Below the pieces are notes generated by a model. It did not search any database, was not told the DNA's origin, and saw only the letters and a list, made by a program, of their open reading frames with translations. DNA of 64,000 bases from an uncultured Desulfovibrionaceae bacterium (GTDB taxonomy: Bacteria > Desulfobacterota > Desulfovibrionia > Desulfovibrionales > Desulfovibrionaceae), in assembly GCA_949741925.1 (NCBI GenBank), contig CATJOY010000054.1, positions 30,865 to 94,864 on the forward strand. Reading direction: 5' to 3'. The position numbers and the translations under genes were made by a program. Shown piece by piece: positions 9,912 through 19,517 of this stretch (its first letter is position 1; each line of letters begins with the position of its first letter).

Positions 9912-10004
9912 GTTCCCCTGGCGTCTGGGGCAACGCCCCGGACCCCGCCGGGGGATGGTCTCCTCCCCTCGGGAGGGGGGAGCACAGGAGGGACTCCTGT
10001 GCTC
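9912..10004. repeat. Dispersed GC-rich repeat with perfect hairpin
   Basis: Carries GGGGCAACGCCCCGGACCCC and GCCGGGGGATGG, then a perfect 11-bp hairpin GAGCACAGGAG/CTCCTGTGCTC with a 3-base loop (9980-10004). It follows the dehydrogenase stop codon directly and may act as a terminator, although no T-run follows. Confidence 0.65.
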
Positions 10005-10178
10005 TTATGGGGCGAGGTTCGGGAGGCATTTATTTCGTCTGCGCACCGTATCCGGAAAGGGCCGCTGGATACCCCGGGCATATCTTTCCCTGGCTCTCCC
10101 GAGGGAAGAACATCAAATAGGGAAGCAGTACACAGTGCTCAACGTTGTTTTTGAAAACGATACCAGAGGAGCCTGACT

Positions 10179-10865
10179 ATGAGCGAGCAAAAGCCTTCCT
10201 GCGCCAAGTGCGAAATTCCTACTAAAGAACAGTATTGCAGAGGACCCAAGGGCAAGGCTCCGGCCTTTTGCTCCAGCGTCAAGTACAAGAAGTTGGGGGA
10301 AGAAGTTTTTCAGACCATGAGCCCCGAGGATAGGGAGTTCGCTCGCCAGGCAGCCATTCAGGAAGGGGCGGGGTATAATCTTTCCAGCGGCGATTACAGC
10401 TCGTTTCAGCCGGTCAAGCCGCGCATTGTGGAAATTGTGGAGTTCGCCCGACGGATGCATTATAAAAAAATCGGGCTGATCTTTTGCGGCGGCGTGCGCC
10501 GGGAAGCGGGCATTGTCGGGCAGATTCTGGAAACAAACGGTTTTGAGGTGGTCTCCTTCATGTGCAAGGTCGGCCGGGTGCCCAAATCCGCCCTTGGCGT
10601 CAAGCCCGAAGAGCAACTGGAGGTGAACGAGTCGCACGAGACCGTTTGCAATCCGCAGCTTCAAGCGGCTATGGCCAATGAGGAAAATGTTGATTTCGCG
10701 GTGATGATGGGCCTGTGCGTCGGGCATGATTCCCTGGTGATCAAATCTCTGAAGGCTCCGGTCACGGTGTTTGCGGTCAAGGATCGTCTCCTTGGCCATA
10801 ATCCTATGGCGGCTATCTACTTATATGACAGCTATTATCGGTATTTAAAACACCCGCTGCCCTAA
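10179..10865 (+). CDS. DUF1847-family cysteine-rich metal-binding protein
   Basis: 228 residues. The N-terminus is cysteine-rich (C8, C11, C20 and a CSS near 32), followed by segments that resemble DUF1847 proteins of anaerobes, with CGGVRREA, MCKVGR and the late GLCVGHDSLV motif. The last motif carries a Cys and His that could bind metal or a cofactor. The start ATG 10179 is preceded by AGAGGA. It stands alone between two repeat-containing gaps. The biochemical role of this family is not known to me, so no function is assigned. Confidence 0.75.
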   Translation: MSEQKPSCAKCEIPTKEQYCRGPKGKAPAFCSSVKYKKLGEEVFQTMSPEDREFARQAAIQEGAGYNLSSGDYSSFQPVKPRIVEIVEFARRMHYKKIGLIFCGGVRREAGIVGQILETNGFEVVSFMCKVGRVPKSALGVKPEEQLEVNESHETVCNPQLQAAMANEENVDFAVMMGLCVGHDSLVIKSLKAPVTVFAVKDRLLGHNPMAAIYLYDSYYRYLKHPLP

Positions 10866-11422
10866 CCCCGCTGTATGGGAAGCGGCAAAAAAGGCACTGA
10901 GGGGGCTCTGCCCCCTCAGGCTCCCCCGGCGGGGAAATGATTTCCCCTGCACCCCTCAATAGAGCGCGTCTCCCTTTTCATTGTACCCCCTTCACCCCAG
11001 AGGCCCGGAGCAAAACACCGCCGCTGATAAAGCGGCATTCCTGCCGCGTACGCTCCTTATGGGGCACGGCACCGCGTGCCTATAGTTGGAAAGTGTTCCT
11101 TGGGGGAGCTACTGCACTATCCGAAAGAGCGGCAGCATTGTCAGAAGGCCGGTACCTCTGGTTTCCGGCGCCGAGAGCGTATGCGCTGAAGAGAGGGAGC
11201 CGGAACACCGGGAGTTGCTGATGCCCTTCGGCTCCTCCGCTTCTTTGCTGTTATAGCGATGTGCTGAAGAGAGTCCCGTTGCAGCCATCCTGGCTGCTCG
11301 CCATCCAAAAGAAGGAGGGGGTTGATAAAAAGTTGTCCCGTGGGGATTCACTCTTCTGCAAAATAGGTTTCTGCCGGAGGATCACCTCGGGCTGTCCCGG
11401 CCGCCGGAGGTAGCTCTGGGGA
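10866..11422. other. Intergenic region without a supported gene
   Basis: 557 bases between the convergent DUF1847 gene and manC. The left end is a repeat copy with hairpin. The rest has only short overlapping frames on both strands with no recognisable domain or ribosome site. Confidence 0.6.
10897..10950. repeat. Repeat copy: perfect hairpin plus A/T-centred palindrome
   Basis: A perfect 10-bp hairpin CTGAGGGGGC/GCCCCCTCAG with loop TCT (10897-10919) is followed by the 17-base palindrome GGGGAAATGATTTCCCC (10931-10947). The hairpin lies 32 bases after the DUF1847 stop and could end that transcript. Confidence 0.7.
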
Positions 11423-12868
11423 TCAGCGGCAGTCCTTACGGCCGTAGCTGTCTTCCAGGCGTACGATATCGTCTTCACCGAGGTAGCTGCCGGTTTGTAC
11501 TTCGATAAGCTCCAGCGGGAGCTTGCCCGGGTTTTCCAAGCGGTGCCGAACGCCATGGGGAATGTAGGTGGATTGATCCTCGTGCAGCATAAATTCCCTA
11601 TCGCCGTTCAGGATAGCCGCCGTACCGCGCACGACAACCCAATGTTCGGCTCGATGGTGGTGGTATTGTAGGGAAAGGACGCCGCCGGGATTGACGATGA
11701 TGCGTTTGACCTGGAAATTATCATGCCCGGCCAGCACTTCGTAACTGCCCCAGGGGCGGAATACCTTGGGGTGGAGGGCGCTTTCTCTTCTGTTTTCTTG
11801 CTTTAAGCGGGCTAAGATTTCCCGCACCCCTTGGGTCTTGTGCCGATCCATAACCAACACCGCGTCAGCGGTCTCGATAACGGCCAGGTCTTTGATATCC
11901 ATGGCCGCCAGGAGCCTGTGCTGGGCATGGAGGTAGGAGTTTTCGGCATTGCAGGTCAGAACATCGCCGATCACCGCGTTGCCGTGGGTATCCTTGGGGG
12001 ATTCTTCATACAGCGAGGACCAGGAGCCCAGGTCGTTCCAATGGGCCCCTAAGGTAGCTACTGCCGCGCGCTCCGTGTGCTCCATGACCACATAATCTAT
12101 GGAGCCTTGAGGAATACGGGTGAAGCGTTCTTCAGCAAAACGCAGAAAATCGCCGTCAGAAGAACGGCTTTCCCAGGCGGCGCGGCAGGCTTCGGCCATG
12201 GCCGGGGCGCAGCGAGTCAGTTCCTCCAGATAGACGGAGGCCTTAAAGAGAAAAATGCCGCTGTTCCAGAAGTATTCGCCGGATGCTACAAAGGCCGCGG
12301 CCGTGGCTGCATCGGGCTTTTCGGCAAACCGCCGGACCCGGTAGATGGATTTCCCATCCCCGGAGGCCAGAATTTCCCCCCGGGCAATGTAGCCGTAGCC
12401 GGTTTCCGGTCTTTCGGGCGGCACACCGAAGGTCAGCAGCAACCCTTTTTCTGCTTCGTCGGCCGCCGCCATAACGGCAGCAGCAAAGGCCGTTTGCGGG
12501 TCGATGCGGTGATCTGAAGGCAGTACCAGCAGCAACGGTTCCTCCTCGCCTGTGCCTTCCGTATCCTTCAAGGCACAGAGAGCGGCCAGGGCAATGGCCG
12601 GAGCCGTGTTGCGCGGCGCGGGCTCCAGCAGGATAGAACCACTGACGCCTTTCTCCCGGAGGATGGCCGAGGCGAAAAAGCGGTACTTTTCGTTGCAGAC
12701 GATGAGAGGGCTTTGGGCGTTGGGCAGCCCCATCCCCCGGACAAGAGTTTTGCCGAACAGGGTATCCTCATCAAAGCTGATGAACTGTTTGGGATGCAGT
12801 TCCCTCGAGAGGGGCCAGAGCCGGGTGCCGCTACCGCCGCTTAAGATAACCGGGCGTATGCTGCTCAT
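11423..12868 (-). CDS. manC: Mannose-1-phosphate guanylyltransferase / mannose-6-phosphate isomerase (bifunctional type II)
   Basis: Makes GDP-mannose for surface polysaccharide. The 481-residue protein begins with the nucleotidyltransferase signature GGSGTRLWPLSRELHPKQF. It ends with a cupin isomerase domain containing VNPGGVLSLQYHHHRAEHW. The start is ATG 12868 because a perfect AGGAGG sits eight bases upstream; the longer frame to 12934 has no such site. It lies 145 bases downstream of rmlB on the same strand, so the two nucleotide-sugar genes are probably co-transcribed. Confidence 0.95.
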   Translation of the reverse strand: MSSIRPVILSGGSGTRLWPLSRELHPKQFISFDEDTLFGKTLVRGMGLPNAQSPLIVCNEKYRFFASAILREKGVSGSILLEPAPRNTAPAIALAALCALKDTEGTGEEEPLLLVLPSDHRIDPQTAFAAAVMAAADEAEKGLLLTFGVPPERPETGYGYIARGEILASGDGKSIYRVRRFAEKPDAATAAAFVASGEYFWNSGIFLFKASVYLEELTRCAPAMAEACRAAWESRSSDGDFLRFAEERFTRIPQGSIDYVVMEHTERAAVATLGAHWNDLGSWSSLYEESPKDTHGNAVIGDVLTCNAENSYLHAQHRLLAAMDIKDLAVIETADAVLVMDRHKTQGVREILARLKQENRRESALHPKVFRPWGSYEVLAGHDNFQVKRIIVNPGGVLSLQYHHHRAEHWVVVRGTAAILNGDREFMLHEDQSTYIPHGVRHRLENPGKLPLELIEVQTGSYLGEDDIVRLEDSYGRKDCR

Positions 12869-13013
12869 GCCGCGCCTCCTTAGAGCATAGTACGCTTGAG
12901 ATTTTTGTTTTACGGCGGAAAAAGACCGCCTCAACTACCCTGCGGGCCTTATGCAATGCGGTTTCACAAGGCCGAGCAGGGTACAGGCAAAGAAGAAGGG
13001 AACGATACGCTCT

Positions 13014-14108
13014 CTAGCGTTCCCTGTAATGTGTATCCAACCATTGGCGGTACGCGCCGCTCTGAACCCGGCTGACCCACTCTTGATTGTTTAAATACCA
13101 ATCCACCGTGCTTTCCAGGCCCGAGGCAAAATTGTGCCGGGCTCTCCAGCCGAGTTCCCGTTCGATTTTCGCGGGATCAATGGCATAGCGCAGGTCATGG
13201 CCGGGCCTGTCGGCCACATAGCTGATGAGATCAGCATAGGCTCCCTTGGCTCGGGGGGCTTTGGCATCCAACAGGGAGCAGAGCTCTCGGACCACTTCGA
13301 TGTTGGCCTTTTCTGATCGGCCGCCCACCGCGTAGGTTTGGCCGGGTCTGCCGTTTTCCAGAACCATGGTTATGGCCCGGCAGTGGTCTTCCACATGAAG
13401 CCAATCACGCACGTTCAGGCCCTTGCCGTAGATCGGCAGGGGCTCTCCGGCAAGGGCCTTGATGATGAGCAAGGGAATCAGCTTTTCCGGGAACTGTCTG
13501 GGGCCGTAGTTATTGGAGCAGTTGGTCAGCAGGGTGGGCAGACCATAGGTTTCGTGAAAGGCCCGTACCAGCATATCGCTGCCGGCCTTGCTGGCGGAAT
13601 AGGGGCTATTGGGCGCGTAAGGGGTTGTTTCGCTAAACGGCGCGTCATCCGGTCCGAGAGAGCCGAAGACTTCATCGGTAGAAACATGCAGAAACCTGAA
13701 GTTCTCCCGCCGCGGGCCATCCAGGCTTTGCCAGTAAGCAAGGCACGAACGCAACAGCGAGGAGGTTCCGAGCACGTTGGTGCGTACAAAGGCATCCGGA
13801 TCATAGATAGAACGATCCACGTGGCTTTCCGCCGCAAAATTGACAACGCCTGCCGGAGCGTATTCCCGGAGCAAGTGGGCTACAAGCTCGCCGTTGCCGA
13901 TATCCCCCCGGATAAAAATATGATCCGGATCGTCGGCAAGCGAGGCGAGGTTCTCTAGGTTTCCGGCGTAGCTGAGCAGATCAAGATTGATGATGCGGTA
14001 GGTGTTCTGGGCCCGAGCCAGCAATACAAAACAGGAACCGATAAACCCCGCTCCACCGGTCACCAGCAGGCAGGCTTTGCCGTTATTGTTGTCATTGTGC
14101 GTGTTCAT
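13014..14108 (-). CDS. rmlB: dTDP-glucose 4,6-dehydratase
   Basis: Converts dTDP-glucose to dTDP-4-keto-6-deoxyglucose, the second step of dTDP-rhamnose synthesis. 364 residues with the Rossmann NAD motif TGGAGFIGS, the STDEVFGS segment, the YSASKAGSD catalytic Tyr/Lys pair and TNCSNNYGPRQFPEKLIP, all typical of RmlB. ATG 14108 has AAGGGAG seven bases upstream. No rmlA, rmlC or rmlD is present nearby, so the rest of the pathway must be elsewhere. Confidence 0.95.
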   Translation of the reverse strand: MNTHNDNNNGKACLLVTGGAGFIGSCFVLLARAQNTYRIINLDLLSYAGNLENLASLADDPDHIFIRGDIGNGELVAHLLREYAPAGVVNFAAESHVDRSIYDPDAFVRTNVLGTSSLLRSCLAYWQSLDGPRRENFRFLHVSTDEVFGSLGPDDAPFSETTPYAPNSPYSASKAGSDMLVRAFHETYGLPTLLTNCSNNYGPRQFPEKLIPLLIIKALAGEPLPIYGKGLNVRDWLHVEDHCRAITMVLENGRPGQTYAVGGRSEKANIEVVRELCSLLDAKAPRAKGAYADLISYVADRPGHDLRYAIDPAKIERELGWRARHNFASGLESTVDWYLNNQEWVSRVQSGAYRQWLDTHYRER

Positions 14109-14360
14109 GGGGCTCCCTTGTAGTCGATCTCCCCTGCGGTATACCATAAAGAAGCGCTGGGCGAAAGGCTCGTATTCCGCTTGTTTTCAAGGCCTTCGGT
14201 ATGGCGGGCTTGGAAAAAGCTACTGAGGGAGCGCGGACCGCCGCGAGCAAGGGAGAACGGAGCATTGCTCATGAAAGGCAAGGAGCCTCAGGCGAAAGGG
14301 CAGGCTGTAAGAAGAAGCGCAAGAGGATGTAAGGCAGAGGGACGGGGCCCCGCATGATTC

Positions 14361-15347
14361 TCAATGTTCTCTTTTCAATGCTCTATGAACAGCAAAGGGC
14401 TCGGGCCAATCCGGTGGGGCAACGAATACCTGTTCCTCCTGACCGGGGCGGGCGGGGAGGCCTACCCGGAAGGCATGCAGCAGGAGGAGGGGAAACGGCC
14501 GACCGCCATATTTGCCGTCTCCGATGATCGGATGCCCGCGCCCGGCGAGCTGTACTCGGATCTGGTGGGAACGGCCTGTCTCCAGGGTAATGAGCAAGAG
14601 GCTCGCCGGAGCTTTCGGCGAGGTGGCGAGCTGGAGGGGCGTAACCCGGCAGAGGGCCTCTTTGCCCTTGCTCTCGGATTCGGAAGAGCCTGTCAGGCGC
14701 ATTCGTTCCCGGCCGTCTTCTTCAGTTTCTTTAACCAGCATATCCCGCAGGGTGGTCGTTTTCTGTTTTGGCCAGATTCCCGAGCACCAGGCTAGGTATT
14801 CCTTGGTTGCTCCTTTGCCTCGATTCGGCCCGGATGCCAGGGCCTCGTGCAAAAAGCGCTGGGCTTCGTGGGTTCTTCCGGCCAGCACCAGGCCTGAGGT
14901 TGCTTTATCCAGGCGGTGGGCGGGCGCGGGTATAAAGGGCAGAGCGGCAAACCGCTCGCGCAAAAGCGAAACAACGCTCACCGTGTGGCCGGAGCCGGGT
15001 TGTGAGGGAAGCCCGGCGCTTTTTTCAAGCACCAAAATATCGGGTGTCACTGCATGCACCCGCAAGAGGGGCGATAGGCGCTCTCCCCGGCGCGGAGCTG
15101 CTGCGGGAGGGTTTTCTGCGCGAGAAGAGCCCGGCGCTTCCGGAAGCGCAAAGGGGGGGATGCGGATACGATCTCCGGCCTCCAGGCGCGCAAAGGGTTG
15201 GGCGCGGCCGCCGTTGCGCCGCACTTGCCCGGTGCGAACCCAGCGGTGCAGCACAGCGGGGGAGACATCCGACCCGGCAAGATGTTTTTCCAGAAAACGC
15301 AGCAGCTTTGTGCCCGCTTCCGCCGGGTCTACGATCAAGGGTTCCAT
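14361..15347 (-). CDS. RluC/RluD-family rRNA pseudouridine synthase
   Basis: Isomerises uridine to pseudouridine in large-subunit rRNA. The 328-residue protein has an N-terminal S4-like RNA-binding region (residues about 15-60, with VRRNGG). Its catalytic core contains HRLDKATSGLVLAGRT, including the essential Asp in the HRLDK motif, and SHQIRVQLAGRGHPIIGD near the C-terminus. ATG 15347 is chosen because the frame upstream runs into the terminator hairpin of the preceding gene; GGTGA precedes it. The specific uridine position cannot be deduced. Confidence 0.92.
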   Translation of the reverse strand: MEPLIVDPAEAGTKLLRFLEKHLAGSDVSPAVLHRWVRTGQVRRNGGRAQPFARLEAGDRIRIPPFALPEAPGSSRAENPPAAAPRRGERLSPLLRVHAVTPDILVLEKSAGLPSQPGSGHTVSVVSLLRERFAALPFIPAPAHRLDKATSGLVLAGRTHEAQRFLHEALASGPNRGKGATKEYLAWCSGIWPKQKTTTLRDMLVKETEEDGRERMRLTGSSESESKGKEALCRVTPLQLATSPKAPASLLLITLETGRSHQIRVQLAGRGHPIIGDGKYGGRPFPLLLLHAFRVGLPARPGQEEQVFVAPPDWPEPFAVHRALKREH

Positions 15348-15364
15348 GGGTTCACCATGGCATG

Positions 15365-15397
15365 AAAAAGCGCCTCTCCGCAAGGGCGGAGAGGCGC
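15365..15397 (-). terminator. Intrinsic terminator of the FG-GAP protein gene
   Basis: A perfect 12-bp stem GCGCCTCTCCGC/GCGGAGAGGCGC with a 4-base loop is followed on the minus strand by TTTTTC. It lies 22 bases beyond the stop codon at 15419 and just ahead of the pseudouridine synthase start. Confidence 0.88.
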
Positions 15398-15418
15398 GGA
15401 ATCAGGCCGAAAGGGAGA

Positions 15419-17095
15419 TCAAGGCCTTTCCGGATCTGCATCCTCATCATAGGATGGAGCGTTGGGATCCATCCGGCTGAGATCCAGGGGATAGAGCAGC
15501 ACCATGGTCTTCCTGGCGTCAAAACCGAGGGCGCCGGGGTAGGTGTTAATGCAAACCACAAGATCTGTAATGCCGTCGTTATTGGCATCCTGAATGGCGT
15601 AATCCACAGTAGAGCCTTTAATGCGCCGGGTTTTCCAAAGCATGTTCAGGCCGACGCCGTCCCAATACACCGCATGAATTTCCGATTCAGGGAAGGAGCG
15701 GAAATCGGCAAAAATTCTGCCGGAAGTGGTGATGGGCTTGTTGACGATAACTTCATAGTTGCCGTCCGCGCCCAGGCTGACCACCGGCATGCGCATGGGG
15801 ATGTAATATTTGGAGCCTTGTATGGTATCGTCTTTGCCCATGCCCAGCATGGCCTGGTTGACTTCTACCCCGATATGGTGGCCGGAATAGAGATCTTCGG
15901 ATTGGGCCAGGCGGGCCCCTTTATCGGAATAGATGCGCAAATGCTCGTCATCAGAGAGCATGATGATTTTGCCCGAAGGGTCCGGCCCGGTGTTTGCCGG
16001 AGGAATATAGGAGAAGTTAAAAAGATTGAAGCCATCGGGCAGGTTCAGCTTGCCGCCCTGGGTTACCTTATTGCCGTTGACATGCATTTCATAAACGCCG
16101 CGGCGGAACACTCGGGGCGGCTGGCTCAACTGACCGATCAACGTGGGCCGGTAGAAGGGCGGCAGGCTGACCACGTTGAGGAACCATTGGCGGGCTATTG
16201 CTTCTTCCTTAAATTCCCGACCATTAAAAGAAAAAATCCGGGAAATGGGCTCTTCTTCACCGTCGTAAGCGGTAATTACCAGCTTGGGCCTGCCGTTGAG
16301 ATCCAGATCAATAGAACGGATGATCAGGTTTTGCTGGGTCATAGACATCTGAAGCTCGCCGATGGGCTGGAGCCGGTAGTCTTCAAAGCGGTAGGCATAG
16401 AGCCTGTGGTCTGCCAGGATGAAGATTTCATTGCGGCCGTCGCCGTCGGCATCGCACACTTCCATGCCTACGGAAGAATAGGGCAGCGCTTGGGAGCGCA
16501 GACGGCTTTCATCGCCACGGTTGCCGGCGTAACGGAATTGGGGGTTCAAATAGGGCTCTGCGCCGCCGGGCTGGTTGTGCATGAGTTCCGGGTTCATCTG
16601 GTTGGGGCGGGCCTGCGGGGCCGCTCCTGTGCGGGCAGCGCCGGCTCGGGGGCGTTTGAAGACATCGGCATTGACTGTATCGGCCAGACCTTGCAGGGAG
16701 GGGATCAAATTGTTAACCGTGGCCTGGGTGGAGCGGGGCCAGGTTTGGCCTGAGGCATCCTTGATGTTCATGTCAATGCTGCAATTTTCTCCGGCAATAG
16801 TCAGAGAACCCCAGATAACATAATCCGCGTTTACGGCCTGCCGGGCTTTTTCCGCCGCGTTTGCGTCGGCTACGGCTTTCTGTTTGCCGGGGCCGAGATC
16901 AACAGGCTCAAAATTGCCTTTCCAGTAAAGGCGGGAAGAAAACATTCCGGGGATGGAATCGCCGAGATATTTATAGCCCGAAGGGCCGTTCACCGTGAAC
17001 GGCAGCACAGTATACGTCTTTGCCGCTAAGGCGCACACGGAGCCTGCCAGCAGGAACAAGCCCGCCAGCAGGCAAATTTGCAGAGATCGCTTCAT
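15419..17095 (-). CDS. Secreted FG-GAP/VCBS-like repeat protein
   Basis: 558 residues with a clear Sec signal peptide (MKRSLQICLLAGLFLLAGS then CALAAK). The N-terminal ~150 residues resemble a TolB-N/CsgG-like fold (YTVLPFTVNGPSGYKYLGD and an NADYVIWGSL strand). The rest contains FG-GAP/calcium-type repeats, for example DADGDGRNEIFILADHRL and DANNDGITDLVVC, suggesting a beta-propeller in the periplasm or outer membrane. ATG 17095 is preceded by AAGGAGA. The function is unknown; members of this type occur in Desulfovibrio-like genomes. Confidence 0.8.
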   Translation of the reverse strand: MKRSLQICLLAGLFLLAGSVCALAAKTYTVLPFTVNGPSGYKYLGDSIPGMFSSRLYWKGNFEPVDLGPGKQKAVADANAAEKARQAVNADYVIWGSLTIAGENCSIDMNIKDASGQTWPRSTQATVNNLIPSLQGLADTVNADVFKRPRAGAARTGAAPQARPNQMNPELMHNQPGGAEPYLNPQFRYAGNRGDESRLRSQALPYSSVGMEVCDADGDGRNEIFILADHRLYAYRFEDYRLQPIGELQMSMTQQNLIIRSIDLDLNGRPKLVITAYDGEEEPISRIFSFNGREFKEEAIARQWFLNVVSLPPFYRPTLIGQLSQPPRVFRRGVYEMHVNGNKVTQGGKLNLPDGFNLFNFSYIPPANTGPDPSGKIIMLSDDEHLRIYSDKGARLAQSEDLYSGHHIGVEVNQAMLGMGKDDTIQGSKYYIPMRMPVVSLGADGNYEVIVNKPITTSGRIFADFRSFPESEIHAVYWDGVGLNMLWKTRRIKGSTVDYAIQDANNDGITDLVVCINTYPGALGFDARKTMVLLYPLDLSRMDPNAPSYDEDADPERP

Positions 17096-17155
17096 ACATT
17101 CTCCTTGACCGTAAAATGGGCCGGGTATTTGCATTTCATATCCTCTCTCGAGTCT

Positions 17156-17300
17156 CCTGGCAACCACCGGGTAGGGGCGCCGCCCTATGTTCTGCCGGCG
17201 GCAGATGCCCTCCAACCCACGGCTTGACCCACAGCGCTTACCAATCAGTTGAGGGGGGGAATCCTTCCCCTGCCGAGGGGGGTGGGGCGGGCAATCCCCA
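17156..17300. repeat. Dispersed GC-rich repeat copy
   Basis: Includes CGGCTTGACCCACAGCGC, ACCAATCAGTTGAGGGGGG, the palindrome GGGGAATCCTTCCCC (17256-17270) and TGCCGAGGGGGGTGGGG. The same words in the same order recur at 36481-36608. A second fragment with GACGAGCAGCCCGCGAGCC lies near 17431. Confidence 0.7.
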
Positions 17301-17463
17301 AGCCTTTATCCTGATGTGAGCTTTGCCCACGCCCTACCGGGGGCATGATGCTCCCAGATCCCCCGGAGGGGGCGCGGCATGCGGCCTTGAGCGGCCTAGG
17401 GGACAGAGAAAACATTCTCCTGAAAGGCTTAGGGACGAGCAGCCCGCGAGCCTTCAGCCTGAC

Positions 17464-18063
17464 CTAGGCCCGCTTTCGGGCCAGGAACAATTCTTCCGGA
17501 TTGTTGGGTTTATTGATGAAGCCATAGGAGGCCACGCGCCAGGAAGACCAAGCAAGGCCTTCAAACCAGCGACGCACGGCGGCGCGTTCTTCGGCTCCGC
17601 CGGGATGGCCGGCATAGCTGTGCACGCTGATAAGGCCTTCCGGAGCAAGCCAGGTTTGTAGCGTCTCCAAGGCTTTGAGAGTACTGGCGGCGCGCGTGAT
17701 CTGGCGTTTGTCGCTGCCGGGAAGAAATCCCAAGTTGAATACGGCCGCCGTGATCTCGCCCTGTACCGCGGCAGGCAGCATTTCGGCTATGGCTTCATGC
17801 CCGGCGAGCAGAAAGGCAACCCTTTCCGCAACCCCTGCCGCGGCAACGCGTTCTCGGGCCTTGATCAGGGCCTCTTTTTGAATATCGAAGGCCCAGACAC
17901 GGCAGGACGCGCCGCCTGCCTCGGCCAGAAAAAGGGTATCGTGGCCGTTGCCGGCGGTGCAATCCACAAGAACCGGCGCGGCGCCGCGCGCCGGATGGAC
18001 CGATGCCAGGGCTGCCAGAACGGCTCGGCGGGACATGCGGAGCAACTCGTCAACGCAGGGCAT
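17464..18063 (-). CDS. Class I SAM-dependent methyltransferase (YtqB/rRNA methylase-like)
   Basis: 199 residues. It starts with an LDCTAGNGHD-like SAM-binding motif (seen as VDCTAGNGHDTLFLA), then AFDIQKEAL as the acidic loop, FNLGFLPGSDK as the catalytic NLG-type motif, and SVHSYAGHPGGAEE. This combination matches the YtqB/16S rRNA methylase-like family rather than a DNA methyltransferase. ATG 18063 overlaps the last 14 bases of the upstream ABC ATPase gene, which implies translational coupling. The target RNA or small molecule is not known. Confidence 0.8.
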   Translation of the reverse strand: MPCVDELLRMSRRAVLAALASVHPARGAAPVLVDCTAGNGHDTLFLAEAGGASCRVWAFDIQKEALIKARERVAAAGVAERVAFLLAGHEAIAEMLPAAVQGEITAAVFNLGFLPGSDKRQITRAASTLKALETLQTWLAPEGLISVHSYAGHPGGAEERAAVRRWFEGLAWSSWRVASYGFINKPNNPEELFLARKRA

Positions 18064-19093
18064 GATCAAGGGGAGAAGCGGCATTGCCGGAAGAAGAATA
18101 CAGAAAGCAGCGGACCAGATGCCCCGGCCGTCCGGCGGGGGCAAGGAGCGGGCGGCAGCGGTAGCAACACGCCATGGCCGAAGGGCAGGCAGGGGCATAG
18201 AGGCAGCGGGAATCGCCGGTTTCTTCGCCGGAAGGGGGGGGCTCCTCCCTTGGTGCTGCTGCCGTTGCCCGAGCTAAGGGCATATTCTGGTCGAGGCTGC
18301 CGGGCCCATCCGGCACGGCGGAGAGCAGGGCCCGGGTATAGGGATGAAGCGGCTGCTCAAAAATATCCTTTGAATCTGCCTGCTCTACGATCAGGCCCTG
18401 ATGCATGACCGCCGTGGTATCGCTCATGTGGCTGACCACGGCAAGATCATGCGAGATAAAAAGATAGGCCAGGTCGAAAGTTTCCTGCATTTCCTTGAGC
18501 AGGCCCAACACCTGCGCCTGAACGGAAGCATCAAGCGAGGAAACGGGCTCATCGCAAACGACCAGTTCCGGCCGGGTAATCAGGGCTCTGGCAATGGCCA
18601 GACGCTGGCGCTGCCCGCCGGAAAATTCATGGGGATACCGTCCGGCATGAGCCGCATCAAGGCCTACCAGGCGCAGCATTTCCCCTACCCGTTTTTTGAC
18701 CTCCGCCGCGGCCAATCCCTGGCAGATCAGGGCTTCTCCCACGCTGCCCCCCACGCTCAGGCGGGGATTGAACGAGGAATACGGGTCTTGAAACACCATT
18801 TGAATTCGTTCCGGGTGGAAGAGCCTGCCTTTGCCTCCCCGGGGAGCGAGCGCACGCCCTCCCATGAGGATTTCTCCGGAGTCGGGCTCAAGGAGCCCCA
18901 CAGCCATACGGGCCAGCGTGGATTTACCGCATCCGGATTCGCCTACAAGGCCCATGGTCCGGCCCCGTTCCAAACGCAGGGAGACGCCGCGCACCGCGTC
19001 TACCACGAAGGGTTCGGCAAAAAGCCCTTCCCGCCGGATAAAACGCCGTCGCACATTGTCAAAACAGAAGAATTCCCGGTCCGCCCGGTCCAT
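18050..19093 (-). CDS. Oligopeptide/dipeptide ABC transporter ATP-binding subunit (OppF/DppF type)
   Basis: 347 residues. Walker A is GESGCGKST, the ABC signature is FSGGQRQRL and Walker B reads ELVVCDEPVSSLD. A switch histidine appears in FISHDLAVV, and the C-terminal oligo_HPY tail contains PLHPYTRALLSAVP and clustered cysteines. ATG 19093 is chosen for its GGAGG site; the open frame continues upstream without ABC features. No permease, substrate-binding protein or OppD partner is in the window, so this is an orphan subunit whose partners must be encoded elsewhere. Confidence 0.9.
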   Translation of the reverse strand: MDRADREFFCFDNVRRRFIRREGLFAEPFVVDAVRGVSLRLERGRTMGLVGESGCGKSTLARMAVGLLEPDSGEILMGGRALAPRGGKGRLFHPERIQMVFQDPYSSFNPRLSVGGSVGEALICQGLAAAEVKKRVGEMLRLVGLDAAHAGRYPHEFSGGQRQRLAIARALITRPELVVCDEPVSSLDASVQAQVLGLLKEMQETFDLAYLFISHDLAVVSHMSDTTAVMHQGLIVEQADSKDIFEQPLHPYTRALLSAVPDGPGSLDQNMPLARATAAAPREEPPPSGEETGDSRCLYAPACPSAMACCYRCRPLLAPAGRPGHLVRCFLYSSSGNAASPLDHALR

Positions 19094-19517
19094 GGCATTC
19101 CTCCACTCCCCCAAACCGCAACGCGGTGAAAGGCATTTGCCCACAAGCGCCAAGCGCCGTAACCGGTTTTTCCCGGCTGAGGCTGCCGGGAGGAAAAGGC
19201 GACGTGGCAAGCGGCACTGCCGTTGGAAATAACTCCTGGCCCCCCTCCAAGAGAAACAATCTGCAGTTGGAAAAGAGGGCACGCTACCGTGCAGACAGAA
19301 AAAAACTGTATTGGCCCGCTGTGCCGCTGAGCACAAGAGCCTTACGCGCCGCGCGCCCCAGCGTAGCAGAATCCCTCTCAAACAGCAAAGGCAAAGTCCG
19401 CTTTGCCGGCGTTCTGGAGGCAACCGGGCCTCCTGCTTCTAAAGTTTTTCCCGCCTGTGCCGAAAGAACAGATGGTTGCCACGGAAGGCGGCCTGAAAGC
19501 TCATGGAGAAAGAACGC

